This document shows, piece by piece, positions 47,471 through 56,302 of a stretch of DNA of 64,000 bases. Position 1 is the stretch's first letter. Each line of letters starts with the position of its first letter. A program made the translations under genes and the position numbers. The stretch is from Rhizobium sp. Q54 (lineage in GTDB: Bacteria; Pseudomonadota; Alphaproteobacteria; Rhizobiales; Beijerinckiaceae). Under the pieces are notes generated by a model that was not told where the DNA came from, ran no database searches, and worked only from the letters and a program-made list of their open reading frames with translations. The stretch spans positions 124,001 to 188,000 of the forward strand of contig CAMCUC010000001.1 in NCBI GenBank assembly GCA_945878875.1. Reading direction: 5' to 3'.

Positions 47471-48100
47471 ATGCCGGACGCTCACGTCGCAGCGGCGCGC
47501 TGGCGCGCCCGCATTATCGAGACGCATGCCTTTGCTTTGGTTGAACAGGAGGCCGGTCAGCAAGCGGGGGATTGCCCGCCGGTTGTGTGCCTTGGCTTTC
47601 CCAAGCCCGCCGCCTCGCGCATGCTCGACGATCTGGCGCAAAGCTTTCACCTGATCGCCCTGGCCCCCGCCGCCGTACCTTTGAGCGCTTCTGAAGAGCT
47701 GGACGCCCATGCGTTTGCGCGCGAGGCTTTGGCCTGCATCGACCGCTTAAGCCTTGCCCGTTTCAGCGTGCTGGCGCGCGGCGACGACAACCATGCCGCG
47801 CTCTGTCTGGCGCTGATCGCGCCGCACCGCATGGCGGGAATGGCGTTGATCGCGCCCGATCTGCACTCGCGCGACGGGGCGGCGCTGGACGCGCAGCTGA
47901 TGGAAAAACTGGCGCAGGTGCGCGCGCCCGTACTGGCGATGTTTGGCGCGCTCGATCGAAGCGCAAATCCGCACTTGTGGCGTGAGCGCCTGCCCGCATG
48001 TCACGTCGTGTTCTTCGCGAGCGCCGGATCGCAACCAGATCGCGAACGCCCCCATGCGCTGGCCAGCGCAGCCGGGGCCTTCCTGCGTACGCCCGGCTGA
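47471..48100 (+). CDS. Alpha/beta-hydrolase-like protein without a recognisable nucleophile
   Basis: A 209-aa protein with a hydrolase-like fold: PPVVCLGFPKPAAS, FHLIALAPAAVPLSASEEL, AREALACIDRLSLARFSVLA, APHRMAGMALIAPDL, and a late APVLAMFGALDRSANPHLW. The nucleophile elbow where GxSxG should stand reads LARGDDNHAALC, so hydrolase activity is unlikely. The start ATG at 47471 follows AAGGAGGCGTGCAA. It is divergent from the oxidoreductase. Confidence 0.7.
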   Translation: MPDAHVAAARWRARIIETHAFALVEQEAGQQAGDCPPVVCLGFPKPAASRMLDDLAQSFHLIALAPAAVPLSASEELDAHAFAREALACIDRLSLARFSVLARGDDNHAALCLALIAPHRMAGMALIAPDLHSRDGAALDAQLMEKLAQVRAPVLAMFGALDRSANPHLWRERLPACHVVFFASAGSQPDRERPHALASAAGAFLRTPG

Positions 48101-48111
48101 AGGGGCTCAAT

Positions 48112-48131
48112 CTGGACCGCGCGCGCTCCAA
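48112..48131. repeat. GGACCGCG palindromic repeat copy
   Basis: TGGACCGCGCGCGCTCCAAAG lies just after the hydrolase-like gene, between it and the GNAT gene. Confidence 0.5.
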
Positions 48132-48197
48132 AGCGGGGGGCTTTGCGCTGTTATGACAAGACGGGTTAAACAAGCCCGGCACATTGAGGAAACGACC

Positions 48198-48674
48198 ATG
48201 AACATTCGCCCCGCCCTGCCCTCCGAGGCAGAAGCCGCCATTGAGCTTGTGCGGCGTTCGATCACCCAGCTTTGCGTCGAGGATCACCAGAATGATTCCC
48301 TGACGCTGCAAGGCTGGCTCGCCAACAAGAGCGCCAAAAACATGCGCGCCTGGATCGAAACCCCGGGCTCCTTCGCCTTTGTGGCAGAGCGCGATAGCGA
48401 TCTGGTCGGCGTCGGCGTTTACACCGGCGCGGGCGATCTGCTGCTGCTTTATGTGGCGCCCGAAGCGCGTTTTTCAGGGATCAGTTCGGCACTGCTCAAG
48501 CACATGGAGGACAGCGCGCGGGCGTTGCGATTGCCCAGCCTGCAAGTCAGCGCCAGCCGGGCGGCGCGGCGGTTTTTTCTGGAGCGCGGCTATCTCGTGC
48601 AGGCGCAGGACGACGATATTTTCGAATCCGAACTTGGTCCGGAAGACAGCAACGAGATGGCTAAAGCGCTCTGA
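48198..48674 (+). CDS. GNAT-family N-acetyltransferase
   Basis: A 158-aa acetyl-CoA-dependent transferase. It starts with MNIRPALPSEAEAAIELVRR, has the core strand FVAERDSDLVGVGVYT, the CoA-binding region LLLLYVAPEARFSGISSALLKHMED and ASRAARRFFLERGYLV near the end. Substrate unknown. GAGGAAACGACC before the ATG. Its stop directly abuts that of hemA (convergent). Confidence 0.88.
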   Translation: MNIRPALPSEAEAAIELVRRSITQLCVEDHQNDSLTLQGWLANKSAKNMRAWIETPGSFAFVAERDSDLVGVGVYTGAGDLLLLYVAPEARFSGISSALLKHMEDSARALRLPSLQVSASRAARRFFLERGYLVQAQDDDIFESELGPEDSNEMAKAL

Positions 48675-49937
48675 CTATTCCGCAGCCACCGCGCCATAAC
48701 CCGCTGCGCTGATGCGCGGCGCCTTGCGCGGCAAGCCCAGCCGTCGCCAGACGTCGCTCATCGCGCCCACAAGCGCGGCCACATGAGCGTCGGTATGGGC
48801 AGGGGTCGGCGTGATGCGCAGACGCTCGGCGCCGCGCGCGACCGTGGGGTAATTGATCGGCTGGATGTAGATGTCGTGGCGCTCCAGCAGCATGTCGCTG
48901 GCGGTCTTGCAAAGCTCCGCATCGCCCACGAACACCGGCACGATGTGGGAGGGGTTCTCCATCACCGGAATGCCGGCGGCAACCAGCGCCGCCTTGGTCT
49001 GCGCCACCTGCCGCTGCTGGCCGAGGCGCTCGACGTCGGACGTCTTCAGCAATTTCACGGCGGCGTGTGCAGCGGCGGCGACAGCCGGGGGGAGCGCGGT
49101 CGTGAAGATGAACGAGGGCGCATAGCTGCGCACGGCGTCGATAATCACCTGATCGGCAGCGATGTAGCCGCCCAGCGTGCCAAAGCCCTTGGCCAGCGTA
49201 CCCTCGATGACGTCGATGCGGTCCATCACGCCTTCGCGCTCGCAAATGCCGCCGCCGTGAGGCCCATACATGCCCACCGCATGCACTTCGTCCACATAGG
49301 TCATGGCGTTGTACTCTTCCGCCAGCTCGCAAATGCGCTTCACCGGGGCGATGTCGCCGTCCATGGAATAGAGGCTCTCGAAGACGATCAGCTTGGCGCG
49401 CGCGTGCCCGGCAGTCTTCAACAATTGCTCCAGATGCTCCATGTCGTTGTGATTGAAAATCTGCTTTTCAGCGCCTGAGCGCTTCACGCCCTCGATCATC
49501 GAATTGTGGTTGAGCGCATCCGAGATAATCAGGCAATCGGGCAGTAATTGCGCGATGGTTGAGATCGCCGCCAGATTAGAGACCCAGCCGGATGTGAACG
49601 CCAGCGCGGATTCCTTGCCGTGCAGATCGGCCAGCTCGACCTCAAGCTTCACAAGCGGGTGGCTGTTGCCTGAAATGTTGCGGGTGCCGCCGGCGCCGAC
49701 GCCAAAGGCGTGCGCGGCCTCGCTCATGGCAGCGATCACGTCCGGGTGTTGGCCCATGGCCAGATAATCATTCGAGCACCAGATCACGACGTCGCGCGAC
49801 GCGCCATCCGGCCCATCCGGGCGCCAGCGCGCGTGCGGAAAGCGCGAGGAATCGCGCTCAAGATCCGCAAACACGCGGTAACGCCGTTCGTCGCGGAGGC
49901 GGTCAATCGCCTGGCCGAAGTGCCGCCTGTAATCCAT
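48675..49937 (-). CDS. hemA: 5-aminolevulinate synthase (C4 pathway)
   Basis: A 420-aa PLP enzyme that condenses glycine and succinyl-CoA, the first step of haem synthesis in alphaproteobacteria. The PLP lysine is K250 ([17 protein letters not shown]), with substrate and cofactor residues in [33 protein letters not shown], and [11 protein letters not shown]. The start is the ATG at 49937, two codons inside a TTG. It needs glycine, which links it to the gcv operon. The leader region carries a hairpin and a palindrome. Confidence 0.95.
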   Translation of the reverse strand: MDYRRHFGQAIDRLRDERRYRVFADLERDSSRFPHARWRPDGPDGASRDVVIWCSNDYLAMGQHPDVIAAMSEAAHAFGVGAGGTRNISGNSHPLVKLEVELADLHGKESALAFTSGWVSNLAAISTIAQLLPDCLIISDALNHNSMIEGVKRSGAEKQIFNHNDMEHLEQLLKTAGHARAKLIVFESLYSMDGDIAPVKRICELAEEYNAMTYVDEVHAVGMYGPHGGGICEREGVMDRIDVIEGTLAKGFGTLGGYIAADQVIIDAVRSYAPSFIFTTALPPAVAAAAHAAVKLLKTSDVERLGQQRQVAQTKAALVAAGIPVMENPSHIVPVFVGDAELCKTASDMLLERHDIYIQPINYPTVARGAERLRITPTPAHTDAHVAALVGAMSDVWRRLGLPRKAPRISAAGYGAVAAE

Positions 49938-49988
49938 ACTCAAGCCGTCCCCGCCTGGACCGAAGCCTTTTGGAGGCTGCGGCAGCGA

Positions 49989-50052
49989 CCGGGAAACGTG
50001 TGCATTGAAGGCAATGCACTTCCCGGCCTGTCTGGAGTGATCATAAAATCAC
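49989..50052. promoter_or_regulatory. hemA upstream hairpin and GTGAT palindrome
   Basis: CCGGGAA-(4-base bulge)-GTGCATTG-AAGG-CAATGCAC-TTCCCGG (49989-50026) makes a 15-bp stem, 52-90 bases upstream of hemA. GTGAT-N6-ATCAC stands at 50037-50052, a CRP/FNR-like symmetry though not an exact consensus. FnrL is known to regulate hemA in Rhodobacter; that role here is only an inference. Confidence 0.5.
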
Positions 50053-50204
50053 ATAAATGTTTTTGGGTCGAGGCGCGAGAGGCGCATCGTCTCAGCCTAA
50101 GGCTAGTACGCAGACCGTCTTTGCGTTGGATCAGATTCGAGGCGTACGCGGCCATAAGACAGCAACGCGCAATCCAGAAGATCCACCACGCACCTCCAGT
50201 CCGT

Positions 50205-50270
50205 CATGGACGGGCTTGTCCCATCCATCCACGTAAACGGCGCAAGCCGCCCATGACGTGTTCGGGATGT
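50205..50270. repeat. GGACGGGCTTGTCC-type intergenic repeat
   Basis: GTCATGGACGGGCTTGTCCC with an inverted partner GGCGCAAGCCGCCCATGAC, related to the repeats at 38.36-38.48 kb. Apart from this and the hemA leader, the 447-base gap 49938-50384 holds nothing I can identify. Confidence 0.6.
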
Positions 50271-50384
50271 TGTCCTCGTGCTCCACCTTATTGCCAAGCC
50301 ACAGATTTTACAATTTCAACGACTGTGCCATCCTGTGCGCGGGCGGGGGCTTTTGGCGCAAGCGCGAATTGCAGAGGTGGCCCC

Positions 50385-51680
50385 ATGGGCGGTTTGCTCG
50401 AAGCGTTCCTGAAAACCTTCCTCAGGCGCGGGGAGCTGGAGGTCCGGCTCGCAAATGGGCGAACCTTCGCCTGCGGCGACGGCGCGGGAAAACCCGCCGC
50501 CATCGCGTTCCGGGATTCATCGGCCGAAATGCGCCTGTTGCGCGACCCCACGATGGCGCTGGGCGAACTTTATGTGGAGGGCGGGCTCGTCCTTGAGCGG
50601 GGCGATCTTTACGATCTGCTGGAGATCGGGCTGCGCAATCTGGAGCCCGGCGAGGCGCATGGCTGGATTCGCGCGCTCGACGGGGTGCGGTTTGCGCTGC
50701 GGCGTCTGCACCAACGCAACGATACGGGCAAGGCGCGCAGCAATATCGCCCATCATTACGATCTGGGAAACGCCTTCTACGAATTGTTTCTTGATTCCGA
50801 CATGCAGTATTCCTGCGCTTACTTCGAGCATCCCGGCATGAGCCTTGAGGATGCGCAGCTGGCCAAAAAGCGCCACATCGCCGCCAAGCTGCTCGTCGAT
50901 CCTGGCCATAGCGTGCTCGACATCGGCTGCGGCTGGGGCGGGATGGCGCTTTATCTGGCCAGAATCTGCGGCGCCGATCCCACAGGCGTCACCCTCTCGA
51001 ACGAGCAATTGGCCCGCGCGCAGGGCTGCGCCGCCGCCCGGGGCGCGCCCGCCGCCTTCCGCCTGCAAGATTACCGCAACGTGCGCGAGACTTTCGACCG
51101 CGTGGTGTCGGTGGGGATGCTGGAGCATGTCGGGGCGTCTTATTTTGAGGGCTATTTTAGGCAGGTGGCGCGCCTGTTGAAGAAAGACGGCGTGGCGCTG
51201 ATCCATGTGATCGGGCGCCCGGAGGGGCCGGGCATCACCAATCCATGGATCGCCAAATACATTTTCCCCGGCGGCTATATCCCTTCGCTCTCGGAACTTG
51301 CCCGCGCGATTGAGCGCGCCGGACTACTCGTCACGGACGTCGAGGTGCTTCGCGTGCATTACGCCGACACTTTGAAAGCCTGGCGCGAGCGGTTCACGGC
51401 CCGCCGGGGGGAGGCGCTCGCCATGTATGACGAACGCTTTTGCCGTATGTGGGACTTCTATCTGGCTGGCAGCGAGGCCTGCTTTCGCCTTGGCCAGCAG
51501 AGCGTGTTCCAGATCCAGCTCGCCCACGACGTGAACGCAATCCCCCTCACGCGCGCCTACATCCCTGAGCGCGAGGCGCGTTTACAGGATCGGGAGATGC
51601 GTGAGCAACTTCGAACACCCGGGGAGCAACCTCCGTACTTCCACGATTTTTCCACTGGCGCGCTGCGCCGGGCGCGATAG
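50385..51680 (+). CDS. Cyclopropane-fatty-acyl-phospholipid synthase family protein
   Basis: A 431-aa SAM-dependent enzyme. An N-terminal lipid-binding domain (LLRDPTMALGELYVEGGLVL) precedes the methyltransferase core: NIAHHYDLGNAFYELFLDSDMQYSCAYF, VLDIGCGWGGMALYLARICG, LQDYRNVRETFDRVVSVGMLEHVG. It adds a methylene to unsaturated acyl chains in membrane lipids. Similarity to Cfa is strong across both domains. Start at 50385 follows GAGGTGG. Confidence 0.9.
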   Translation: MGGLLEAFLKTFLRRGELEVRLANGRTFACGDGAGKPAAIAFRDSSAEMRLLRDPTMALGELYVEGGLVLERGDLYDLLEIGLRNLEPGEAHGWIRALDGVRFALRRLHQRNDTGKARSNIAHHYDLGNAFYELFLDSDMQYSCAYFEHPGMSLEDAQLAKKRHIAAKLLVDPGHSVLDIGCGWGGMALYLARICGADPTGVTLSNEQLARAQGCAAARGAPAAFRLQDYRNVRETFDRVVSVGMLEHVGASYFEGYFRQVARLLKKDGVALIHVIGRPEGPGITNPWIAKYIFPGGYIPSLSELARAIERAGLLVTDVEVLRVHYADTLKAWRERFTARRGEALAMYDERFCRMWDFYLAGSEACFRLGQQSVFQIQLAHDVNAIPLTRAYIPEREARLQDREMREQLRTPGEQPPYFHDFSTGALRRAR

Positions 51681-51731
51681 ACTGCATCCATGACCCGCCA
51701 GATCAGCAAGGCGGGCGATGGGGAGGAAAGC

Positions 51732-53915
51732 ATGGGAGCGATCAGCAACCTGCGCGCGTCGGCTTTGGGCGCCGCTACTTTAACCGCCGTAATCGGCACC
51801 GCCGCGATTGGCTTCGCGGAGCTGGGCATGAGCCCGGCCTTTGCGCAGCAACCCACCGCCCAATCGGTGGCGATTGATTCCGACGACATCGGCGGCGTGG
51901 TGCGCGGCCCCAATGGACCTGAAGCCGGCGTCTGGGTGATTGCGGAAACCCGCGACCTGCCGGTGCGCTTCATCAAAATTGTCGTCACCGACGATCAGGG
52001 CCGCTTTGTTCTGCCAGACCTGCCCAAAGCCAGTTACGACGTCTGGGTGCGCGGCTATGGGCTTGTTGATTCCGACAAGGTGAAATCCGGGCCCGGCAAA
52101 CAGATCGAGCTCGCCGCCAAGACCGCCCCGAACGAGGCCGCGGCCGCGCATTATTATCCGGCTATCTATTGGTTTTCGATGATGAAGATTCCCGGCGCCG
52201 ACCAGTTTGGCGGCGCGGGCGACATTCCCAAGAACATCACGCAGAATGCGTGGCTGAACCTGATGAAGAACAACGGCTGCGTCGGCTGTCACCAATTGGG
52301 GCAATTGTCGACGCGCACCATTCCCAAAGAGTTTGGGCAATTCGCCAGCCACGAAGAGGCGTGGTTGCGCCGCATTCAATCGGGCCAGTCGGGCGAGAGC
52401 ATGGTCAACATCATTGCTGGCCAGCTCAACACCGTACCGCTGAAATATTTCGGCGACTGGACCCAGCGCGTCGCCAACGGCGAATTGCCGAAGGCAAAGC
52501 CGCAGCGCCCAAGCGGCGAAGAACGCAATATCGTCGTCACGCTGCGCGACTGGATGAACGAAAAACAATATCTGCATGATCTGATCGCCAGCGACCGGCG
52601 CAACCCGACCGTCAACGCCTATGGCCCGCTCTATGGCTCGCCCGAATATTCCTCCGACGACATGCCTATCCTCGATCCGGTGAAGAACGTCACGACGACG
52701 TTCCGCATGCCCGTCGCCCCCGATACGCCAGAAGCGCTTGGGCCGGGACACGCGGCTTCGAAAGAAGCGTTGCAACCCTCCGCCTATTGGGGCGATGAAA
52801 AAATCTGGAACACGAAGGCCAACAACCACAACGCCATGTTTGATTCCAAAGGTCGCCTGTGGATGGCGGCCACCGGCCATGCGCCAGCCAATCCAGACTT
52901 CTGCAAGAAGGGCTCGGACCACCCGTCGGCAAAGGCGTTCCCGCTGGATCGCACCAATCGCCGCGTGACGATGTTTGACCCCGGGACGCAAAAATACACA
53001 GCGCTGCAAACCTGCTTTGGCGCGCACCATCTGCAATTTGGCTATGACAAGAACGAGACCGTCTGGATGAGCGGCGGCGGGCCTGTCGTGGGCTGGATCA
53101 ACACCCGGCTGCTGGACGAGACCGGCGACATCCAGAAGGCGCAAGGCTGGACGACTTTGGTGCTCGACACCAACGGCAACGGCCGCCGGGACGAGGCGGT
53201 GGAGCCCAACCAGCCGGTCGATCCCACCAAGGACAAGCGCATCGTGGCTGGTTTCTACGCCGTGATGCCGCACCCAACCGACGGCTCGATCTGGGGCTCG
53301 TTCCGCTCCAATCCCGGCGCGGTTGTGCGCATCCAGCCCGGCGACAATCCTTCCGAAACGGCTCTGGCGGAAATCTACAACGTGCCCATGCCCGGCTTTG
53401 GCGTACGCGGCGGCGACATCGACAAGAAGGGCGTGGTCTGGGTGTCTCTGGCCAGCGGCCACATGGGCGCCTTCGACCGCTCCAAATGCAAAGCCCCGCT
53501 CAACGGCCCCAAGGCGACCGGCAACCATTGCCCGGAAGGCTGGACGTTCCACAAATATCCCGGCCCCGGCTTTGAGGGGATTGGCGATAACAGCGCCGAG
53601 TCGAGCTATTATTCATGGGTCGACCAGCACAACACGTTCGGGCTTGGCGAGGACATCCCCATGTCTACAGGCAATCTCAATGACGGCCTGATCGCGCTCA
53701 AGGACGGCAAGATGCTGAACCTGCGCGTGCCCTATCCGCTTGGCTTCTACGCCAAGGGGTTTGACGGTCGCATCGACGATGCAAAAGCCGGCTGGAAAGG
53801 CCGCGGCCTGTGGGCGTCCAACGGCGACCGCACGCCGTGGTTGATTGAAGGGGGCAAGGGCACGAAGCCTCTGGCGGCGCACTTCCAGCTGCGCCCCAAC
53901 CCGCTCGCCAAATAA
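51732..53915 (+). CDS. Large exported multi-domain protein: Ig-like domain, single-haem cytochrome c and beta-propeller
   Basis: A 727-aa protein with a signal peptide (to about SPAFAQQP). An N-terminal carboxypeptidase-regulatory-like domain (GGVVRGPNGPEAGVWVIAET ... DDQGRFVLPDLPKASYDVWV) is followed by one c-type haem site, CVGCH at residues 183-187 (NNGCVGCHQLGQLSTRT). The last 400 residues have propeller-like repeats (HNAMFDSKGRLWMAATGHAP, DIDKKGVVWVSLASGHMGAF), as in virginiamycin B lyase-like proteins. It is probably a periplasmic redox enzyme. Start preceded by GGGGAGGAAAGC. No fixed function. Confidence 0.85.
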   Translation: MGAISNLRASALGAATLTAVIGTAAIGFAELGMSPAFAQQPTAQSVAIDSDDIGGVVRGPNGPEAGVWVIAETRDLPVRFIKIVVTDDQGRFVLPDLPKASYDVWVRGYGLVDSDKVKSGPGKQIELAAKTAPNEAAAAHYYPAIYWFSMMKIPGADQFGGAGDIPKNITQNAWLNLMKNNGCVGCHQLGQLSTRTIPKEFGQFASHEEAWLRRIQSGQSGESMVNIIAGQLNTVPLKYFGDWTQRVANGELPKAKPQRPSGEERNIVVTLRDWMNEKQYLHDLIASDRRNPTVNAYGPLYGSPEYSSDDMPILDPVKNVTTTFRMPVAPDTPEALGPGHAASKEALQPSAYWGDEKIWNTKANNHNAMFDSKGRLWMAATGHAPANPDFCKKGSDHPSAKAFPLDRTNRRVTMFDPGTQKYTALQTCFGAHHLQFGYDKNETVWMSGGGPVVGWINTRLLDETGDIQKAQGWTTLVLDTNGNGRRDEAVEPNQPVDPTKDKRIVAGFYAVMPHPTDGSIWGSFRSNPGAVVRIQPGDNPSETALAEIYNVPMPGFGVRGGDIDKKGVVWVSLASGHMGAFDRSKCKAPLNGPKATGNHCPEGWTFHKYPGPGFEGIGDNSAESSYYSWVDQHNTFGLGEDIPMSTGNLNDGLIALKDGKMLNLRVPYPLGFYAKGFDGRIDDAKAGWKGRGLWASNGDRTPWLIEGGKGTKPLAAHFQLRPNPLAK

Positions 53916-53931
53916 GCGAACGCGCAAAACA

Positions 53932-55569
53932 TCAGGGGGACGCGTAAACCACGCGCCCCCCAACGACCGTCAGCCATGAACGGATCGAGCTGATCCTGTC
54001 CGTCGGCACGGAAAAATAATCGTCCGTGAGAACTGCAAAATCGGCCAGCATGCCGCGCGCCAGAGTTCCGCGCTCGCCTTCGGCAAAAGCAAACCACGCG
54101 CTGCCTTGAGTCCACAGCCGCAGGGCTTCTTCACGCGAGGGACGCTGGTTTTGCGCGCGCGTCTCCTGGCCGTCAATCGTGCGCCCATCGACCAGCCATT
54201 GCAGCGCGATGAACGGATTATAGGACATGACGCGCGTTGCATCCGTGCCAGCGCCCACCTTCATCCCCATCGCCAGCGCGCTGGAGATGGCGGGAACCAG
54301 AGCCCTGCGCGAGGCCGACATGGAGCGAATGAAAGCGGGGGCTGCAAAATATGGCGCGTTCTGCGTCAGCCACCCCAGCCCCGATTGATGCAGGCGCGCA
54401 AGGGTTTCGGGCTCGGCGTCGTGAATGTGCGCAACTGACCAGCGCAAAAAACCCAGATCAAAATCGCGACCAACCCGGTCGAATACGTCCAGCAGCGGGC
54501 CAATGGAGCGCTGGTTGTTCCAGTGAACCGTCATCGCCAGCCCGCTGCGCGCCGCCCAATAAGCAATATCTTCAAAGACGGCGATGTCGGCGGCGTCCGG
54601 CTTTTCGTTATTGTACATGCCAAACGTCACGCGCTCGCCGATGCCGTTGAAACGCAGCCAGCGATCGCCAAAGCCCATGGGTACAAAACGCAGATCGCGC
54701 TCAAAATCGACGCGCTCGGCGCCCGCTGTCTGCGCGCTGACAAAATAAGCGACGCGCAGATTCATCTCGCGCCTGCGCCAGAGCGCAAACAGCGCCGCAT
54801 AATCTGAGCGTGCAAGGTTGTGTCCGCCCGGATCGATCACGCCGGTGATTCCATAAGCGTTCATCTGCGCAAAGAAAGCGCGCGTGCTGTTGATCGCCTC
54901 CTGCAATCCGGGCTTGGGCAGACGCTCCCATAGCGCCGTGATCGCAGCCACATCCCCGGTGAGCCAACCCGTGGCGGCGCCGCTGTCGTCGCGTTCGAAA
55001 ACGGTTCCAGGCGGGGGATTTTCAGCATCCACGCCAAGCGTCTGCTGCGCGCCCTGCGAGAGAAACGCAGCCCGGTAGAACGCCTGCACGTAAATGCGAC
55101 GGCCCGGCGCCGCAGCCTCAATCTCAGCACCTGTCGGGCGGCGATCCTCGATAAATTGCTGCGCCGTCCACCCGCCGCCAACAACGATCCAGCTGTCGCC
55201 GCCATCGCGCGCGCCAGCCATGCGCAGCCGCTCCATCGCCTGCCCGATCGTGCGCGCGCCCTCAAAGCTGGCTTCCTGCGCAAAGGTGAGCCCGGCGCGA
55301 ATGGCGTGGATGTGGGAATCGATCAGGCCGGGAATGATCGTGCGCCCGCCCGCGTCGATGATGCGGGTCGCAGGATCAGCCAGCGCGAGAACGGCTGCAT
55401 TGGCGCCGATGGAGACGATTCGCTCATGATCGATTGCGAGCGCCTGCGCAAACGGATGGACGTGATCGAGCGTAACGATGCGCGCGCTATGCACGATGAG
55501 ATCGACGGCGAGCGCGGGCGAGACTGCAAGAAATGCGAATGCCGCAACACTCGCCAGACGCAGCGCCAT
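53932..55569 (-). CDS. Exported metal-dependent amidohydrolase (YtcJ-like)
   Basis: A 545-aa hydrolase with a signal peptide (ALRLASVAAFAFLAVSPALAV). The metal ligands are visible: HxH in GLIDSHIHAIRAG, a His in VAHIHDAEPE, and an Asp in VGAGTDATRVMSYNPF. The YtcJ/amidohydrolase-3 group hydrolyses amides, often in the periplasm. The ATG at 55569 overlaps the stop of the upstream gene (TGATG), so translation is coupled. Last of four coupled genes, converging on the cytochrome-propeller gene with 16 bases between the stops. Confidence 0.85.
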   Translation of the reverse strand: MALRLASVAAFAFLAVSPALAVDLIVHSARIVTLDHVHPFAQALAIDHERIVSIGANAAVLALADPATRIIDAGGRTIIPGLIDSHIHAIRAGLTFAQEASFEGARTIGQAMERLRMAGARDGGDSWIVVGGGWTAQQFIEDRRPTGAEIEAAAPGRRIYVQAFYRAAFLSQGAQQTLGVDAENPPPGTVFERDDSGAATGWLTGDVAAITALWERLPKPGLQEAINSTRAFFAQMNAYGITGVIDPGGHNLARSDYAALFALWRRREMNLRVAYFVSAQTAGAERVDFERDLRFVPMGFGDRWLRFNGIGERVTFGMYNNEKPDAADIAVFEDIAYWAARSGLAMTVHWNNQRSIGPLLDVFDRVGRDFDLGFLRWSVAHIHDAEPETLARLHQSGLGWLTQNAPYFAAPAFIRSMSASRRALVPAISSALAMGMKVGAGTDATRVMSYNPFIALQWLVDGRTIDGQETRAQNQRPSREEALRLWTQGSAWFAFAEGERGTLARGMLADFAVLTDDYFSVPTDRISSIRSWLTVVGGRVVYASP

Positions 55570-55967
55570 CAGCGCTTTTCGAACAGACACTCGACAACGG
55601 TCGCAGCGTCCGCCGCCTTCGAGACGCGCCGCCGCGTCAGATCGAGCAGATGATAGCCGTCCATCGCGCATTGAATGTCCACGCTTTCAGGATCGACGCT
55701 CTTGCCAAAACCGCGCAGGCTGAAGCGTCCCTCGTCGTTCGTGTTCACGAACACCGGCAAAGGCTGGCCCTTCACTTGCGCACGAATGCGCACGCCCTCC
55801 AGCGGGCGCATGCCCTTCACATTCGTCGCCTCGCCAAAGAACGGCGGGCCATTTTCCTTGTCGCCCTCAATGGCTTGCAGATCAGCATCGCCCGCGTGCG
55901 CGACGGGGGCCGCCAACGCTGCCAGGACTGCAACAATCGTCAAACGCAAGGAACGGGGCGCATCCAT
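55569..55967 (-). CDS. Small exported protein with a carboxypeptidase-regulatory-like domain
   Basis: A 132-aa protein with signal peptide (to about VAHAGDAD) and one Ig-like domain: RPLEGVRIRAQVKGQPLPVF, VNTNDEGRFSLRGFGKSVD, and VDIQCAMDGYHLLDLTRR. It resembles the N-terminal domain of the neighbouring cytochrome-propeller protein, though I cannot show a close relation. Start at 55967 follows GGAGCAGCTC; 11 bases after the upstream stop. Function unknown. Confidence 0.72.
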   Translation of the reverse strand: MDAPRSLRLTIVAVLAALAAPVAHAGDADLQAIEGDKENGPPFFGEATNVKGMRPLEGVRIRAQVKGQPLPVFVNTNDEGRFSLRGFGKSVDPESVDIQCAMDGYHLLDLTRRRVSKAADAATVVECLFEKR

Positions 55968-55978
55968 GAGCTGCTCCA

Positions 55979-56302
55979 TCAACGCAGAAAAAACGAACGC
56001 AGAAACCAGAAGAAAGCCAGCATGGAGGCCAGCGGAACCGCCCAGCCGATCCAGACCGGCGGACCCATGCGCCGCAGCAATGGCGTGGCCAGCAGCGTCG
56101 CCAGAAAGGCGGCCAATCCTGCCGATGCCAGCCAGCCAAACCAGTACATGGCCGGCCCCGTGCGGGCGGGAACGGTTCCGATGTCCCATTGGCCAAGACG
56201 GGGATGATAGGTGAAGAGCGCCAGATTCATCTCCACGCAAACCACGTAGACGACGGCGAACAAAGCGGAGAACAGCGTGAAAGCGCGCATTTGCGTCGTC
56301 AT
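55979..56302 (-). CDS. Three-helix membrane protein of unknown function
   Basis: A 107-aa protein with three membrane segments (FTLFSALFAVVYVVCVEMNL, MYWFGWLASAGLAAFLATLL, and VPLASMLAFFWFLRSFF). Its ATG overlaps the upstream stop (ATGA). I recognise no family. Coupling with its neighbours suggests it is part of a complex. Confidence 0.68.
   Translation of the reverse strand: MTTQMRAFTLFSALFAVVYVVCVEMNLALFTYHPRLGQWDIGTVPARTGPAMYWFGWLASAGLAAFLATLLATPLLRRMGPPVWIGWAVPLASMLAFFWFLRSFFLR

Noticed and set aside
51780-53552. 590-codon minus-strand frame opposite the cytochrome-propeller gene
   Set aside because: The plus-strand gene has a signal peptide, haem motif and ribosome site; the minus frame is a shadow rich in Arg, His and Ala.
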